From Delphinus delphis (Eukaryota > Chordata > Mammalia > Artiodactyla > Delphinidae), in the NCBI RefSeq assembly GCF_949987515.2, contig NC_082694.2:45222451-45286450 (forward strand): DNA of 64,000 bases. Direction: 5' to 3'. The notes beneath the pieces are model-generated. The model did not search any database, had not been told where the DNA came from, and was given only the letters and a program-made list of their open reading frames with translations. Numbering within the stretch: position 1 is the stretch's first letter; every line of letters begins with the position of its first letter. Of the stretch, positions 46,473 to 58,800 are shown piece by piece. The translations under genes were made by a program, and so were the position numbers.

Positions 46473-47615
46473 AAGAATGCCCACTCTCACCACTTTTATT
46501 CAACATAGTTCTGGAAGTCCTAGCCACAGCAATCAGAGAAGAAAAAGAAATAAAAGTAATCCAAATTGGAAAAGAAGAAGTATAACTGTCACTGTTTGAA
46601 GATGACATGATGCTATACATAGAAAAATCCTGAAGATGCTACCAAAAAATTACTAGAGCTCCTCAGTAAATGACTGAATTTACCAGTGAATTTGGTAAAG
46701 TTGCTGTATACAAAATTAATACAGAGAAATCTTGCATTTATATACACTAAAAATGAAAGATCAGAAAGAGAAATGAAAGAAACAATCCCATTTACCATCG
46801 CATCAAAAAGAATAAAATATCTAGGAATAAACCTACCTAAGGAGGCAAAATACCTGTACTCTAAAACGTATAAGACATTGATGAAAGAAACTGAAGACAA
46901 CACAAACAGATGAAAAGATATATTGTATTCTTGGATTGGGAGAATCAATATTGTTAAAGTGACCATACTACCCAAGGCAATCTACCAATTCAGTGCAATC
47001 CTTATCAAATTACCAATGGCATTTTCCATAGAACTAGAACAAAAATTTGTAAAATTTGTATGGAAATGCAAAAGACCCATAACTGCCAAAACAATCTTGA
47101 GAAAGAACAAAGCTGGAGGAATCACATTCTCTGACTTTAGGCTTTACTACAAGGCTACCGTAATCAAAATAGTATGGTGTTGGCACAAAAACAGGCATAT
47201 AGATCAGTGGAATAGAATAGAAAGCCCAGAAATAAACCCACACACTTGTGGTCAATTAATCTACAACAAAGGAGGCAAGAATATACAATGGAGAAAAGAA
47301 AGACAGCTCCTTCAATAAGTGGTGCTGGGAAAACTGGACAGCTACATGTAAAAGAATGAAATTAGAATATTCTCTAACACCACACACAAAAATAAACTCA
47401 AAATGGATTAAAGATCTAAATGTAAGACCAGATACTATAAAACTCCTAGAGGAAAATATAGGCAGAACACTCATTGACATAAATTGCAGCAATATTTTTT
47501 TTTTGGATCTCCCTCCTAAAGGAATGGAAATAAAAACAAAAATAAACAAATGGGACCTAATTAAGTTTAAAAGCTTTTGTACAGCAAAGGAAACCATAAA
47601 CAAAATAAAAAGACA

Positions 47616-47829
47616 GGGCTTCCCTGGTGGTGCAGTGGAGAGTCTGCCTGCTGGTGCAGGGGACACGGGTTCGTGCCCCGGTCCAGGAAGATCCCACATG
47701 CCGCAGAGCGGCTGGGCCCGTGAGCCATGGCCACTGAGCCTGCACATCTGGAGCCTGTGCTCTGCAATGGGAGAGGCCGCAACAGTGAGAGGTCCGCATA
47801 CCGCAAAAACATAAAAAAATAAATTAAAT
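47616..47829 (+). mobile_element. CHR-family SINE, short variant, in L1
   Basis: GGGCTTCCCTGGTGGTGCAG; exact 14-bp target duplication aaaataaaaagaca at 47602-47615 and 47830-47843. Confidence 0.96.
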
Positions 47830-48129
47830 AAAATAAAAAGACAACCTACGCACTAGGAGAAAATATTTGCCAACAATGCTTCCAACAAGGGATTAATTTC
47901 CAAAATATACAAACAGCCCATATAGCTTAATATCAAAAAAGTAAACAACCCAATCAAAAAATGGGCAGAAGATCTAAATAGAATTTTTTCCAAATAAGAC
48001 ATACTGATGGCCAACAAGCACATGAAACAATGCTCAATATCACTAATTATTAGAGAAATGTAAATCAAAACTACAATGAGGTATCACCTCACACCAGTCA
48101 GAATGGCCATCATTAAAAACTCTACAAAT

Positions 48130-48462
48130 AGGACTTTCCTGATGGTGCAGTGGTTAAGAATCCACCTGCCAGTGCAGGGATTATGGGTTCGAGCCCTGGT
48201 CCGGGAAAATCCCACATGCCGTGGAACAACTAAGCCCATGTGCCACAACTACTGAGCCTGTGCTCTAGAGCCCACGAGCCACAACTACTGAAGCCTGTGC
48301 ACCTAAAGCTTGTGCTCCACAACAAGAGAAGCCACCGCAATGAGAAGCCTGTGCACCGCATTGAAGAGTAGCCCCTGCTTGCCGCAACTAGGGAATGCCA
48401 ATGCACAGCAACAAAAACCCAATGCAGCCAAAAAATAACTTAATTAATTAAAAAAAAAAAAC
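48130..48462 (+). mobile_element. CHR-family SINE, long variant, in L1
   Basis: AGGACTTTCCTGATGGTGCA to a poly-A tail; target duplication ctctacaaat at 48120-48129 and 48463-48472. Two internal CCACAACTACTGA units. Confidence 0.95.
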
Positions 48463-48752
48463 CTCTACAAATGATAAATGCTGGAGAGGGTGAGGAGTAA
48501 AGGGAACCCTCCTAAACTGTTGGTGGGAATGTAAATTGGTTCAGCACTATGGAGAACAGTATGAAGTTTCCTTAAAAACCAAAAATAGAGTTACCATATG
48601 ATCCTGCAATCCTACTCCTGGGTGTATATCCAGAGAAAACTCTAATTTGAAAAGATACATGCACCCCAATGTTCATAGCAGCACTATTTACAATAGCCAA
48701 GAGATGGAAGCAACCTAAATGCCCATCAACATATGAATGCATAAAGAAGATG

Positions 48753-48754
48753 TG

Positions 48755-48822
<68 letters not shown>
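48753..48822. repeat. (TG)n(TA)n compound microsatellite
   Basis: About 18 bases of TG followed by about 52 bases of TA, inside the L1 3' region. Confidence 0.95.
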
Positions 48823-48825
<3 letters not shown>

Positions 48826-49314
48826 GGAATATTACTCAGCCATAAAAAAGAATGAAGTAATGCCATTTGCAGCAACATGGATGGACCTAGAGATTATCAT
48901 ACTAAGTGAAGTAAGTCAGATGGAGAAAGACAAATATTATACGATATCACTTAAATGTGGAATCTAAAAGAATGATACAAATGAACTTATTTACAAAACA
49001 GAAATAGACTCACAGACATAGAAAACAAACTATGGTTACCAAAGAGGATAGATAGCGGGAGAGAGGAGGTAGATAAATAAGGAGTTTGAGATTAACACAT
49101 ACACATTACTATGTACAAAACAGATAAACAACAAGGACCTACTATATAGCATGGGAAATATATTCAATATATTATAGTAATTTATAATGGAAAAGAATCT
49201 GAAAAAGAATATATATATGTATAACTGAATCACTTTGCTGTACACCTGAAACTAAATCAACACTGTAAATTAACTAAACTTCAATTTGAAAAATGGTTTA
49301 AATAAAGAAGTGTA

Positions 49315-49612
49315 GGGCTTCCTTGGTAGGATAGTGGTTAAGAATCTGCCTGCCAATGCAGGGGACACAGGTTCGAGCCCTGGTCCGGGACGATCCCACA
49401 TGCCACGGAGCAACTAAGCCCGTGAGCCACAACTACTGAGCCCGAGCTCTAGAGTCCGCGAGCCACAACTACTGAGCCCACGTGCCACAACTACTGAAGC
49501 CTGCACACCTAGAGCCCATGCTTCGCAACAAGAGAAGTCACCAATGAGAAGCCCACATGCAGCAACGAAGACCCAATGAAGCCATAAATAAATAAATTTG
49601 TAAAAAAAAAAG
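49315..49612 (+). mobile_element. CHR-family SINE, long variant
   Basis: GGGCTTCCTTGGTAGGATAG, GGTTCGAGCCCTGGTCCGGG, three CCACAACTACTGA units, and an AAATAAATAAATTTG tail. It sits at the 3' end of the L1. Confidence 0.92.
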
Positions 49613-49734
49613 TATATGTGTGTAAATCATGTATTCTGACTGAAAACTGATTTATATTTGCAACTTTGGCTCCATCATTAGAGATCCTTTAAATTCATAT
49701 CCCTCCACCTAGTTACTGTAATGCACCTTTTGGA

Positions 49735-50165
49735 TTGGGGTTAGGACTCAGGGAGAACAGCTTCAGGCTGCAGCAGAGCAGGGCTCAAGTATTGGAAAGG
49801 GTTTGTGAGGCTCTTGTGGTCCTATCCGAGAAGAAAGCAGACTTGAAAACTGCTTGTGCATTAGAGCTTGCTCTCTCTTATGGCTCTTGGAAATGAGACT
49901 GCCCCATGAAGAAGCCCAAGCAAGCTTCCTGGAAGATGACAGACACGGTCCTAATCATCCCTGTTGCCCCAGCTGATAGCAGGCAACCACCAGTCAGCAG
50001 ACAGTGAGTGGCCAGTCAATCCAGCACTGATGAATGAACAACTGAGCTGACTCATGACAGGGGAACCACCTCGTTGATCAGACAATCAGAGGAATGAAAG
50101 CGTAAGCAGATAGCTAGTCAAGACAGAAACCCTCTCCTGTCAGGTATATACTTGATGATGCAGCA
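49735..50165 (+). mobile_element. MLT1-like MaLR LTR remnant
   Basis: AATGAGACTGCCCCATGAAG, GCTTCCTGGAAGATGACAGA and AACAACTGAGCTGACTCATG resemble MLT1 LTR text. Diverged. Confidence 0.5.
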
Positions 50166-50169
50166 TATA

Positions 50170-52425
50170 TAATTTAAAAGGTGCCATGCCAGGCTTTTTT
50201 TTTTCTTTTTGATGGGAATCATTTGAGAAAGAATTGATCAGAATCCCTGTGCTTACAGGGCCCAAACCAGAGCAGTACTATAAACAGAAGTGAGGGAAGC
50301 CACACATATGCAAGCCCCCCAAGATTCTGATATCAATGAGGATAAGATAAAATTCATAATCTGCCACTACAAAGAGGACATTGAGGACAACTGGAAATTA
50401 TATGTGATCAACTCAAAGTGCACTAAGTTTTACACTTTGAGATTTACAATTTAAGAGTATCGTTGCTCAAGAAAACTTGCAATGTCCTGAAATCTTATAA
50501 ATCATGTATGAAATGTGATAGAGAGATTCCCAAATTTGACAAACCTGCACAATTTGTGTGTCATTACAAATATGGTATAGGGAGTTCCCTGGTGGCCTAG
50601 TGGTTAGGATTTTGGACTTTCACTGCCATGGTCCAGGTTCAATCCCTGGTCAGGGAACTGAGATCCCGCAAGCTGGGCATGGCCAAAAATATATATATGG
50701 TATAAAACCAAAATAAACTCTTTTAAGTTATTGAAACAAAACAAAACCAATTTTGATCAACACTGGATTCTCCCCAAGATTACAAAATATCTCTAATGCA
50801 ATTGTCTTAGGAAGAGCACATTGTCTTATGAAAAGGATATCAAAGAAAGTGGATCCTAAAAAGTAGGAGGAAAAAGTTCCATAGAGGTGTGTCAGACAGG
50901 TAATAAGACAAAAATATTGTTCTTTTAGATTTGGGAATATTTGTGATATTTGTCAGCTTTTCAACATTTGTGATTGGTGTGATTTCTTTTCTCATTCTAA
51001 TTAAATATTCACATTTGTACCTAATTCTGCATGTGTAATCTTGTATTCCTTTTCTTCAAGAGAACTCTCAAAATTGTATAAGCTTCAAGCCACTCCAAAC
51101 CTAGACCTGGATCTGCCTGGTCCAGATACAAGGATAGTTTGATGGGTATCACTTGATATAGACTCAACAATGTCATCAAGGATTTTCTTTTATTCCATCC
51201 CTCTGCTTTGACATCTATGATGTCAGCTTCATCTTAATGCTTGCTTCCTTCATGGTGATGACATGGCTGTAGGAGTTCCAAGCTTCCTCTGTATTCTACT
51301 CTATTCAGAAGGAAAGTGACAGCTGACTTTCCACTGTTCTCTCAAAAGAATGAGAAACCTTCTGAAACAGAGGCCCCCATTCATTAGCCTGAATTGGTTA
51401 CTTGCCCCTTCCTGAATCAAATTGGCTTAGGATTGGATTACCTGAACAACTCAGTGTAGTAAGGTGGATGGAATTATAGCAACGGGGTCAATCCCCTGTC
51501 AAAAACTTCTGGCTGGTGCACAGTGAAGGTAAAAATGATGCTGAGGAGATGATACATGTCCAGTGGAGAGAAGATATGAGAAGGGTAAGATGCTTATTCA
51601 TTTATTCAACAACCATCTCCCTAGAACATACCATGGACTCAATTCTGTGTCAAGTGTCAGATATCAGGATGACAAAGATGAATAAGAAATAGATACTTCC
51701 TGGATCCTCTTAATTGAAGCAGACTCTTCATTTAAAAAAATTGGATTTGGGATATCTGATTCTAATACTACTACAAAATGAATTTAGAAACTTCAATAAA
51801 TTCCACTTTTAAGTCTCCGCTTATTCAATAAACACACAACACATGCCTAACTGCATACTCATCATGGAGTGGGACACAAAATGCAGTTTCTGACATCATG
51901 ACTTAAAACACTTGTTGAGATTTCTTAAACTAATGAAAATTTTAAAGTAGAAAATGTTTAAATAGCTAAAATAAATAAATATCTGTTCAAGATGGCAACA
52001 GAAGAAATGATCCAAGATAGTATGAGAATAGCTTCTGATGATTGGTACAGATGGTAATAAAGCTACAGAAGTTAAAAAAATTTATGTATGGATATATATA
52101 TATATTTAAGGAAGCTATTGATTCTTACTGAGAAAGTAGATGACAGGCATTGGCCTAAAGTATATACTTGAATTTTCACTTTCAACCAGGGATTGTTATT
52201 AGTGATTACTTCCAAGCTAGGTGATAAATAGGAAGCAGATACAAGCATGCACTTTGACCTGCTGTGTTACTATCAGCACTCAGCTCTCTTGTCGAGATCA
52301 TACTTCCCCAAGTCAGAGATCAGACAGAAAACACAACAGTTGCTACTTCAGTAGGCTAAGAGGGATTTGCATAGAACACAGTCCGAGTCTAGCATTTCAT
52401 GACTTCGTCTCTTAGTCTCTAAAGA
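50170..52425. other. No recognised gene
   Basis: Apart from the SINE at 50580, nothing is certain. 50320-50450 on the plus strand reads like a short coding fragment (INEDKIKFIICHYKEDIEDN) before a stop, of unknown origin. 51590-51720 is a weak reverse L2 fragment. Confidence 0.4.
50580..50694 (+). mobile_element. Short CHR-family SINE (CHRS-like)
   Basis: GGGAGTTCCCTGGTGGCCTA to GGCCAAAAATATAT; target duplication atatggtata at 50570-50579 and 50695-50704. Confidence 0.92.
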
Positions 52426-52429
52426 AGGT

Positions 52430-52545
52430 AAAGTGGTACAATGGAAAGAACATTAGTCCAGGAGATAGAAGACTTGGTTTCTATTCCCAGCTCTGCTAAT
52501 TTACCTGACACCCTGGGCAAGTCATAATCTTTCTGAGCCTTAGTT
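52430..52545 (+). repeat. MIR
   Basis: GTGGTACAATGGAAAGAACA, CCCAGCTCTGCTAATTTACC and GGGCAAGTCATAATCTTTCT follow MIR in order. Confidence 0.85.
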
Positions 52546-52559
52546 TACTCAGAACATAA

Positions 52560-52950
52560 ACCAATTTTCTATTCCGATCATTCCCCTGTTCTATACTTTG
52601 TAGGTGCCTTAAAGGGCTGCTTGCCTTGTAGGATCATTTTGCTGGACACTCTGACACTCAGTTCACAAGCCATTTCTCTGTGTAACTGCCATTTCCTCTA
52701 CTCAGAAGCCCTCTTCCTTGTATTGGTTGGTTTTGCAATTGTTGGTAACTATTTGCCCACTTCCATCAGTCATGCTCCATGCACTGAGAATGGTTTATTC
52801 TCCATCCCTAGCTTTGCATTTAGCCTCTGTATTCATTCATTGCACAGATACTCATTGGGCGGCCAAAAAAAAGATGTAACTGCAAGTGAGGATAGGTTGT
52901 GTTATTGAAAACTTAATTTATATATATGTGTGTGTGCTTAATAAAATTAA
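52560..52950. other. No recognised feature
   Basis: No gene or repeat named; the ORF at 52621-52908 has no family resemblance. Confidence 0.4.
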
Positions 52951-52957
52951 ATACAGG

Positions 52958-55937
52958 TTTGTTTTGTTTTGTTTTGATTGAGGTCTGATTAACATATAAC
53001 ATTATATTAGTTTCAGGTATGTAACATAATGAGATGATATTAGTATATATCACAAAATGATCACTACAATAAGTCCAATTAACATCTGTCCCCATACATA
53101 GTTAAAAATTTGTTTTTCTTCTTCTGATGAGGGCTTTTAAACATCTACTCTCTTAGCAACTTTCAAACATGCAATACAATATTATTAACTATAGGCATCA
53201 TATTGTACATTAAATCCCCATGACATGTATTTTATAACTGGAAGTTTGTACCCTCTGACCACCCCCTTTTCACCCATTTTACCCATTCCGCACTTCCTGC
53301 TTCAGGCAACCACCAATCTGTTCCCTGTACCTATGAGCTTGTTTGTTTGTTTTATATTCCGCATATAAGTGAGATCATATGGTATTTGTCTTTTTCTGTC
53401 TGACTTATTTCACTTAGCATAATACCCTCTAGATTCATCCATGTTGTCGTAAATGGCGAGATTTCATTCTTTTTTTACATCTGAATAGTATTCAATTGTA
53501 TATATAAACCACATCTTCTTTATCCATTCATCTATCAAGGGACACTTAGGTTGCTTCTGTATCTTGGCTGTTGTAAATGCTACAATGAACACTGGAGTGC
53601 ACCTATCTTTTCAAATTAGTAGTTTTGCTTTCTTCGGACAAATACCCGGAAATGAAATTGCTGGGTCATGAGGAACCTCCATAGTGTTTTCCATAATGGC
53701 TGCACCAATTCACGTTCCCACCAATAGGGTGCAAGTGTTCCTTTTTCTCCACATCCTCACCAACACCTGTTATTCCTTGTCTTTTTGATGATAGCCATTC
53801 TAACAGGTATGAGGTGATATCTCATTGTGGTTTTGCTTTGCATGTCTTTGACGATTAATGATGTTGTGAGCATTTTTCATATACTTGTTGGTATGTCTTC
53901 TTTGGAAAAATGTCTGCTCAGATCCTCTGCCCATTTTTTTACTCATATTGTTTTTGTTTTGTTTTGTTTTGTTGATGTTGAGTTGTATGAGTTCTTTATA
54001 TATTTTGGATATTAACCCTTATCAGATATATGATTTGCAAATATTTTCTCTCATTCCATAGGTTGCCTTTTCATTTTATTAATGATTTCCTTTGCTGTGT
54101 AGAAGCTTTTCAGTTTGATGTACTCCCACTTGTTTATTTTTGCTTTGTTGCCTTTGCTTTTGAAGTCAGATCCAAAAAATCATCACCAATACTGATGTCA
54201 AGGAACTTACTGCTTATGTTTTCTTTTAAGAGTTTTATGTCTTACGTTCAAGTCTGTAAGAGTTAATTTTTGTGTATGGTGTCATATAGTAGTCTACTTT
54301 CATTCTTTTGCATGTGGTTGTCCAGTTTTCCCAACACCATTTCTTGAAGAGGCTGTCCTTTCCCCACTGTATATTCTTAGTTCCTTTTTTGTAAATCAAT
54401 TGACCATACATGCATGGTTTATTTTTGGGTTCTCTATTCTGTTTTATTGATCTATGTGTCTGTTTTTGATACCAGTAATATCTGTTTTGATTACTATAGC
54501 TTTGTAATATAGTTTGAAATAAAGTAGCATCATGCCTCCAGGTTTGTTCTCCTTTCTCAAGATTGCTTTAGTTATTCAAGATCTTTTGTGGTACCATACA
54601 AATTTTAGGATTGTTGGTTCTATTTCTTTCATCAATGTCATAGTTTTCAGTGTGCAGGTTTTTCATACCCCTGGTTAAATTTATCCCTAGGTATTTTATT
54701 CTGTTTTGATGCAATTGTAAATAAAATTGTTTTCTTAATTCCTTTTTCTAATAGTTCATTATTAATGTATAGAAGCAAAACTGATTTTTTATACTGATTT
54801 TGTATCCTGCAACTTTACTGAATTCCTTCATTTGTTCCCACAGGTTTTTGGTGTAGTCTTTATGGTTTTTTATATATAATATCAAGTCATTTGCAAATAG
54901 TGACAGTTTTACTTCTTCCCTTCCAATTTGAATGCTTTTTATAACTTTTTCCTCCTCAGTGCTGTGGCTCAGACTTCCAACACTATGTTGAATGGAAGTG
55001 CAAGGTGGGCATCCTTGTCTTGTTCCTGATCTTAGAGGAAAAGCTTTCAGCTTTTCACTGTTGAGTATGATGTTATCTGTGGGCTTACCATATATGGCCT
55101 ATATTGTGTTGCCTCTATACGTTGCCTCTATAACCAGTTTGTTGAGAGTTTTTATCATACATCGATGTTGAATTTTGTTAAATGCTTTTTCTGAATATAT
55201 TGATGATCATTTTTATCCTTCCTTTTATTAATGTGGTGTATCACATTAATTGATTTATGGATACTAGACCATCCTTGCATCCATGGAATAAATTTCACTT
55301 GATTATGGTGTATGATCCTTTTAATGTATTGTTGAATTTGGTTTGCTAAAATTTTGTTGAGAATTTTCGCATCTATGTTCATCAGGGATATTGGCCTGTA
55401 TTTTCCTTTTCTTGTGGTGTCCTTGTCTGGTTTTGGTATTAAGGCAATGCTGGTCTCATAAAATGAGTTTGGAAGAGTTCCCTCATCTTCTGTGTTTTGG
55501 AAGAGTTTGAGAAGGATTGGTATTAATTCTTCTTTGAATGTTTCGTAGAATTCATCTGTTAAGCTGTCTGGTCCTGGACTTTTGTTTTTTGGGAAGTTTT
55601 TGATTACTGATTCAAAATCATCCTAGTAATCAAGCTATTCAGATTTTCTATTTCTTCATGATTCAGTCTTGGAAGGTTGTATGTTTCTAGAAATTTATCC
55701 ACTTCTTCTAGGTTGTCGAATTTGTTGGTGTATAATTGTTCATAGTAGTCACTTATAATACTTTGTATTTCTTTGTTACCAGTTGTAATGTCTCATCTTT
55801 CATTTCTGATTTTATTTATTTGAGTCCTCTCTCTTTTTTCTTGATGAGTCTAGCTAAAGGCTTGTCAATTTTGTTTATCTTTTCAAAGAACCAGCTGTTG
55901 CTTTCATTAATCTTTTCTATTGTCTTTTCAGTCTCTA
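52958..55937 (-). mobile_element. Old L1, minus strand, 3' part (outermost layer of the nest)
   Basis: Starts with a (TGTTT)n-like reverse poly-A tail at about 52958. The 3' untranslated part follows, then ORF2 in reverse (for example 55155-55382, with [20 protein letters not shown]). It stops abruptly at a TA (55936-55937), where the Tigger element begins. Its 5' remainder should resume beyond the right edge. Confidence 0.9.
53000..55930 (-). pseudogene. L1 ORF2 remnant, minus strand
   Basis: Reverse-frame pieces of the L1 endonuclease/reverse transcriptase, with frequent stops. The segment at 55155-55382 holds the conserved RT block before the catalytic box; the region near 54860-54910 corresponds to the FADD box. 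Only short frames remain open, so the protein is dead. Confidence 0.8.
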
Positions 55938-56222
55938 CAGTAAGTCGCCTATAAATGAACGTGTTTCATTCCAAAGGTGCATTTGTAAGTCCAATTTCTT
56001 TGTAAGTCCAACAAAATTAGCCTAGGTACCCAACTAAGATAACTGGCTATATAGTACTGTACTGTAATAGGTTTATCATACTTTTCACACAAATAATACA
56101 TAAAAAACAAAAAAATAAAGAAAATATTTTTAATCTTACAGTACAGTACATTGAAAAGTACAGTGGTACAGTACAGGAGCTGGCATACAGGGGTTGGCAT
56201 TTGAGTCAACAGGCAAGAAGAC

Positions 56223-56639
56223 TTACTGACTAAAAGAGGGAGAGGACTTGGGAGATGGTAGAGCTGAAGGATTGTCAGCAATGGGAGATGGAAGGCAAGC
56301 TGCAATTTCACTCACACCTAAAGTTGATGGCACAGGTTCTGGTTCCTTGCTGGATTCAATTCTGTTTACCTTCTTGAAAAAATGATCCAGTGATGTCTGG
56401 GTAGTAGCTCTTTTTTTCCCATCATAGATGACACGGTAGCACTGGATTGCATTCTGAATGGCTGCTGCAACCTTTGTGTACCATTCCACATTCAGGTACT
56501 GGGCCTCAAAGACTAACAGTGCCTCCTCAAATAAAGAAAATTCCCTTGCCATTTCCTGTGTCGTGACTCTCTTCGGTTCTTCAGTTACTTCTTCTTCTTC
56601 TTCACTCTCTTTGTCCTTTCTCTGGTCCTCCAATTCCAT
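56223..56639 (-). pseudogene. Tigger transposase, C-terminal part
   Basis: A 138-codon minus-strand frame with an acidic stretch (ESEEEEEVTEEP), then FSLFEEALLVFEAQYLN, AIQCYRVIYDGKKR and TSLDHFFKKVNRIESS, the typical tail of pogo/Tigger transposases, ending at a stop at 56223. Together with the N-terminal piece at 63387-63926 it belonged to one gene of perhaps 550-600 codons, split by the 5.9-kb L1. Sequence between 56640 and 56970 has stops. Confidence 0.9.
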
Positions 56640-57867
56640 CAGGTCTTCATTAGTAAGCTCCTCATGTTACACAGCATGGAGTTCAATAAAGCCATCCTCT
56701 TGCAGACCTAGTCCCAGCTTCTTGCTGAGGGTCACTAAGTTGCTGAAGACCTCTTTGGACTCTTCATCCACCTTCTCAAATCCACAAAAATCGTGAACAA
56801 ACTTCAGGAAAAGTTTCTTCCAAACCCCATTCATGGTGATGGCTGTAACCTCACTCCAAGCAGAATCAATGTTTTTATGGCCTTGTAGATATTACAGTCC
56901 TTCCAAAATTGTCACAAGGCTGTTCCTGATTTGTCACTCGCCTTTACTGCCTGACAAAAAGTGTGATGTAAATAATATTTCTTGGAGGACCTTCAAGATG
57001 GTGGAGGAGTAAGATGTGGAGATCACCTTCTTCCCCCAAAATATTTCAAAAATACATCTACAAGTGGAACAACTCCTACAGAACACTTACTGAAAGTTGG
57101 CAGAAGACCTCAGACTTCCCAAAAGCTTTGCTTTTACCATCTGTCCTAGGGTTCTTTCTGTCCACTTCTTTGTTTTGTTTTGTTTTCCAGTACAGTTTTT
57201 ACTGCTTGTTATAATAGGTGGATTTGTTTATTGGTTTGGTTGCTCTCTTCTCTCTTTCTTTTCCTTTATTTTTTATTACTTTTAATTTTTTAATAATGTT
57301 TTTTATTTTAATAACTTTATTTTATTTATTTATTTTTCTTTCTTTTTAATTTTTCTCTCTTTTCTTCTGAGCCATGTGGTTAACAGGGTCTTGGTATTCT
57401 GGCCGGGTGTCAGGCCTGAACCTCTTGGGTGGGAGAGCTGAATTCAGGACATTGGACCACCAGAGACCTCCTGGCCCCTGTAATATCAAATGGCAAAAGG
57501 TCTCCCAGAGATCTCCCTCTAAATGCTGAGACCCAGTTCCACTCAACGACCAGCAAGCTACAGTGCTGGACACCTCATACCAAACAACTAGCAAGACAGG
57601 AACACAACCCCACCCATTAGCAGAGAGGTGCCAAAAATCATAATAAGTTCACAGACACCCCAAAACACACCACAGGACACAGTCTTGCCCACCAGAAAGA
57701 CAAGATACAGCATCATCCACCAGAACACAGGCACCAGTTCCCTCCAGGGGGAAGACTACACAATGCACTGAACCAACCTTACCCACTGGGGGCAGACACC
57801 AAAAATAACAGGAACTATGAACAGCAGCCTGGGAAACTAAGACCCCAAACACAGTAACTTAAGCAAA

Positions 57868-58778
57868 ATGAGAAGACAGAGAAATACACAGCAGATGAAG
57901 GAGTAAGGTAAAAATCCGCCAGACTAAACAAGTGATGAGGAAATAGGCAGTCTATCTGAAAAAGAATTCAGAGTAATGATAGCAAAGATGATCCAAAATT
58001 TTGGAAATAGAATGGAGAAAATACAAGAAACATTTAACAAGGACCTAGAAGAACTAAAGAGCAAACAAACAATGATGAACAACACAATAAATGAAATTAA
58101 AAATTCTCTAGAAGGAATATAGCAGAATAACTGAGGCAGAAGAACGGATAAGTGACCTGGAAGATAAAATAGTGGGAATAACTACCACAGAGCAGAATAA
58201 AGAAAAAGGAATGTGAAGAATTGAGGACAGTCTCAGAGACCTCTGGGAGAGCATTCAATGCACCAACATTTGAATTATAGGGGTCCCCGAAGAAGAAGAG
58301 AAAAAGAAAGGGTCAGAGAAAATATTTGAAGAGATTATAGTTGAAAACTTCCCTAAGGAAAGGAAATAGTCAAACAACTCCAGGAAGTGCAGAGAGTCCC
58401 AGCCAGGACAAATCCAAGGAGAAACACACCAAGACACATATTAATCAAACTATCAAAAATTAAATACAGAGAAAAAATATTAAAAGGAGCAAGGGAAAGC
58501 AACAAATAACACACAAGGGAATCACCATAAGGTTAACAGCTGATTTCTCAGCAGAAACTCTGCAAGGCAAAAGGGAGTGGCAGAACAAATTTAAACTGAT
58601 GAAAGGGAAAAACCTACAACCAAGATTACCCTACCCAGCAAGGATCTCATTCAGATTTGATGGAGATATTAAAATCTTTACAGACAAGCAAAAGCTAAGA
58701 GAATCCGGCACCACCAAACCAGCTTTACAACAAATGCTAAAGGCAGGAAACACAAGAGAAGGAAAAGACCTACAATAA
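57868..58778 (+). pseudogene. L1 ORF1 remnant (RNA-binding protein)
   Basis: The ATG at 57868 starts MRRQRNTQQMKE and then meets a stop after 12 codons. The rest of the ORF1 region (coiled-coil part about 57950-58150, RRM and C-terminal part about 58200-58700) has no open frame of 60 codons on the plus strand. The L1 therefore cannot supply its own ORF1 protein. Confidence 0.85.
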
Positions 58779-58800
58779 CAAACCCAAAACAATTAAGAAA

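Larger units (their letters stand above)
45141..48967 (+). pseudogene. L1 ORF2 remnant
   Basis: Reverse-transcriptase/endonuclease polyprotein fragments in changing frames. 46686-46913 and 46923-47318 cover the post-catalytic thumb region; 47356-47600 has the [18 protein letters not shown] motif of the C-terminal segment. The FADD-type catalytic box near 46590-46610 reads LFEDDM, that is A to E, with a stop close by. Non-functional. Confidence 0.85.
45040..49310 (+). mobile_element. 5'-truncated L1 (ORF2 and 3' end) with four insertions
   Basis: Begins in ORF2 (AAAGGTGAAACAATATGCTA) and runs through the reverse transcriptase region to GAAACTAAATCAACACTGTA near 49250. Carries a SINE at 45198, a 64-bp A-rich insert at 46409, a SINE at 47616 and a SINE at 48130, plus a TG/TA microsatellite at 48753. 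Parts of the protein are readable (for example [20 protein letters not shown] at 47085-47144), but stops and frameshifts abound. Confidence 0.93.

Noticed and set aside
56458..56796. 112-codon plus-strand serine-rich ORF
   Set aside because: It is the antisense shadow of the acidic tail of the Tigger transposase.
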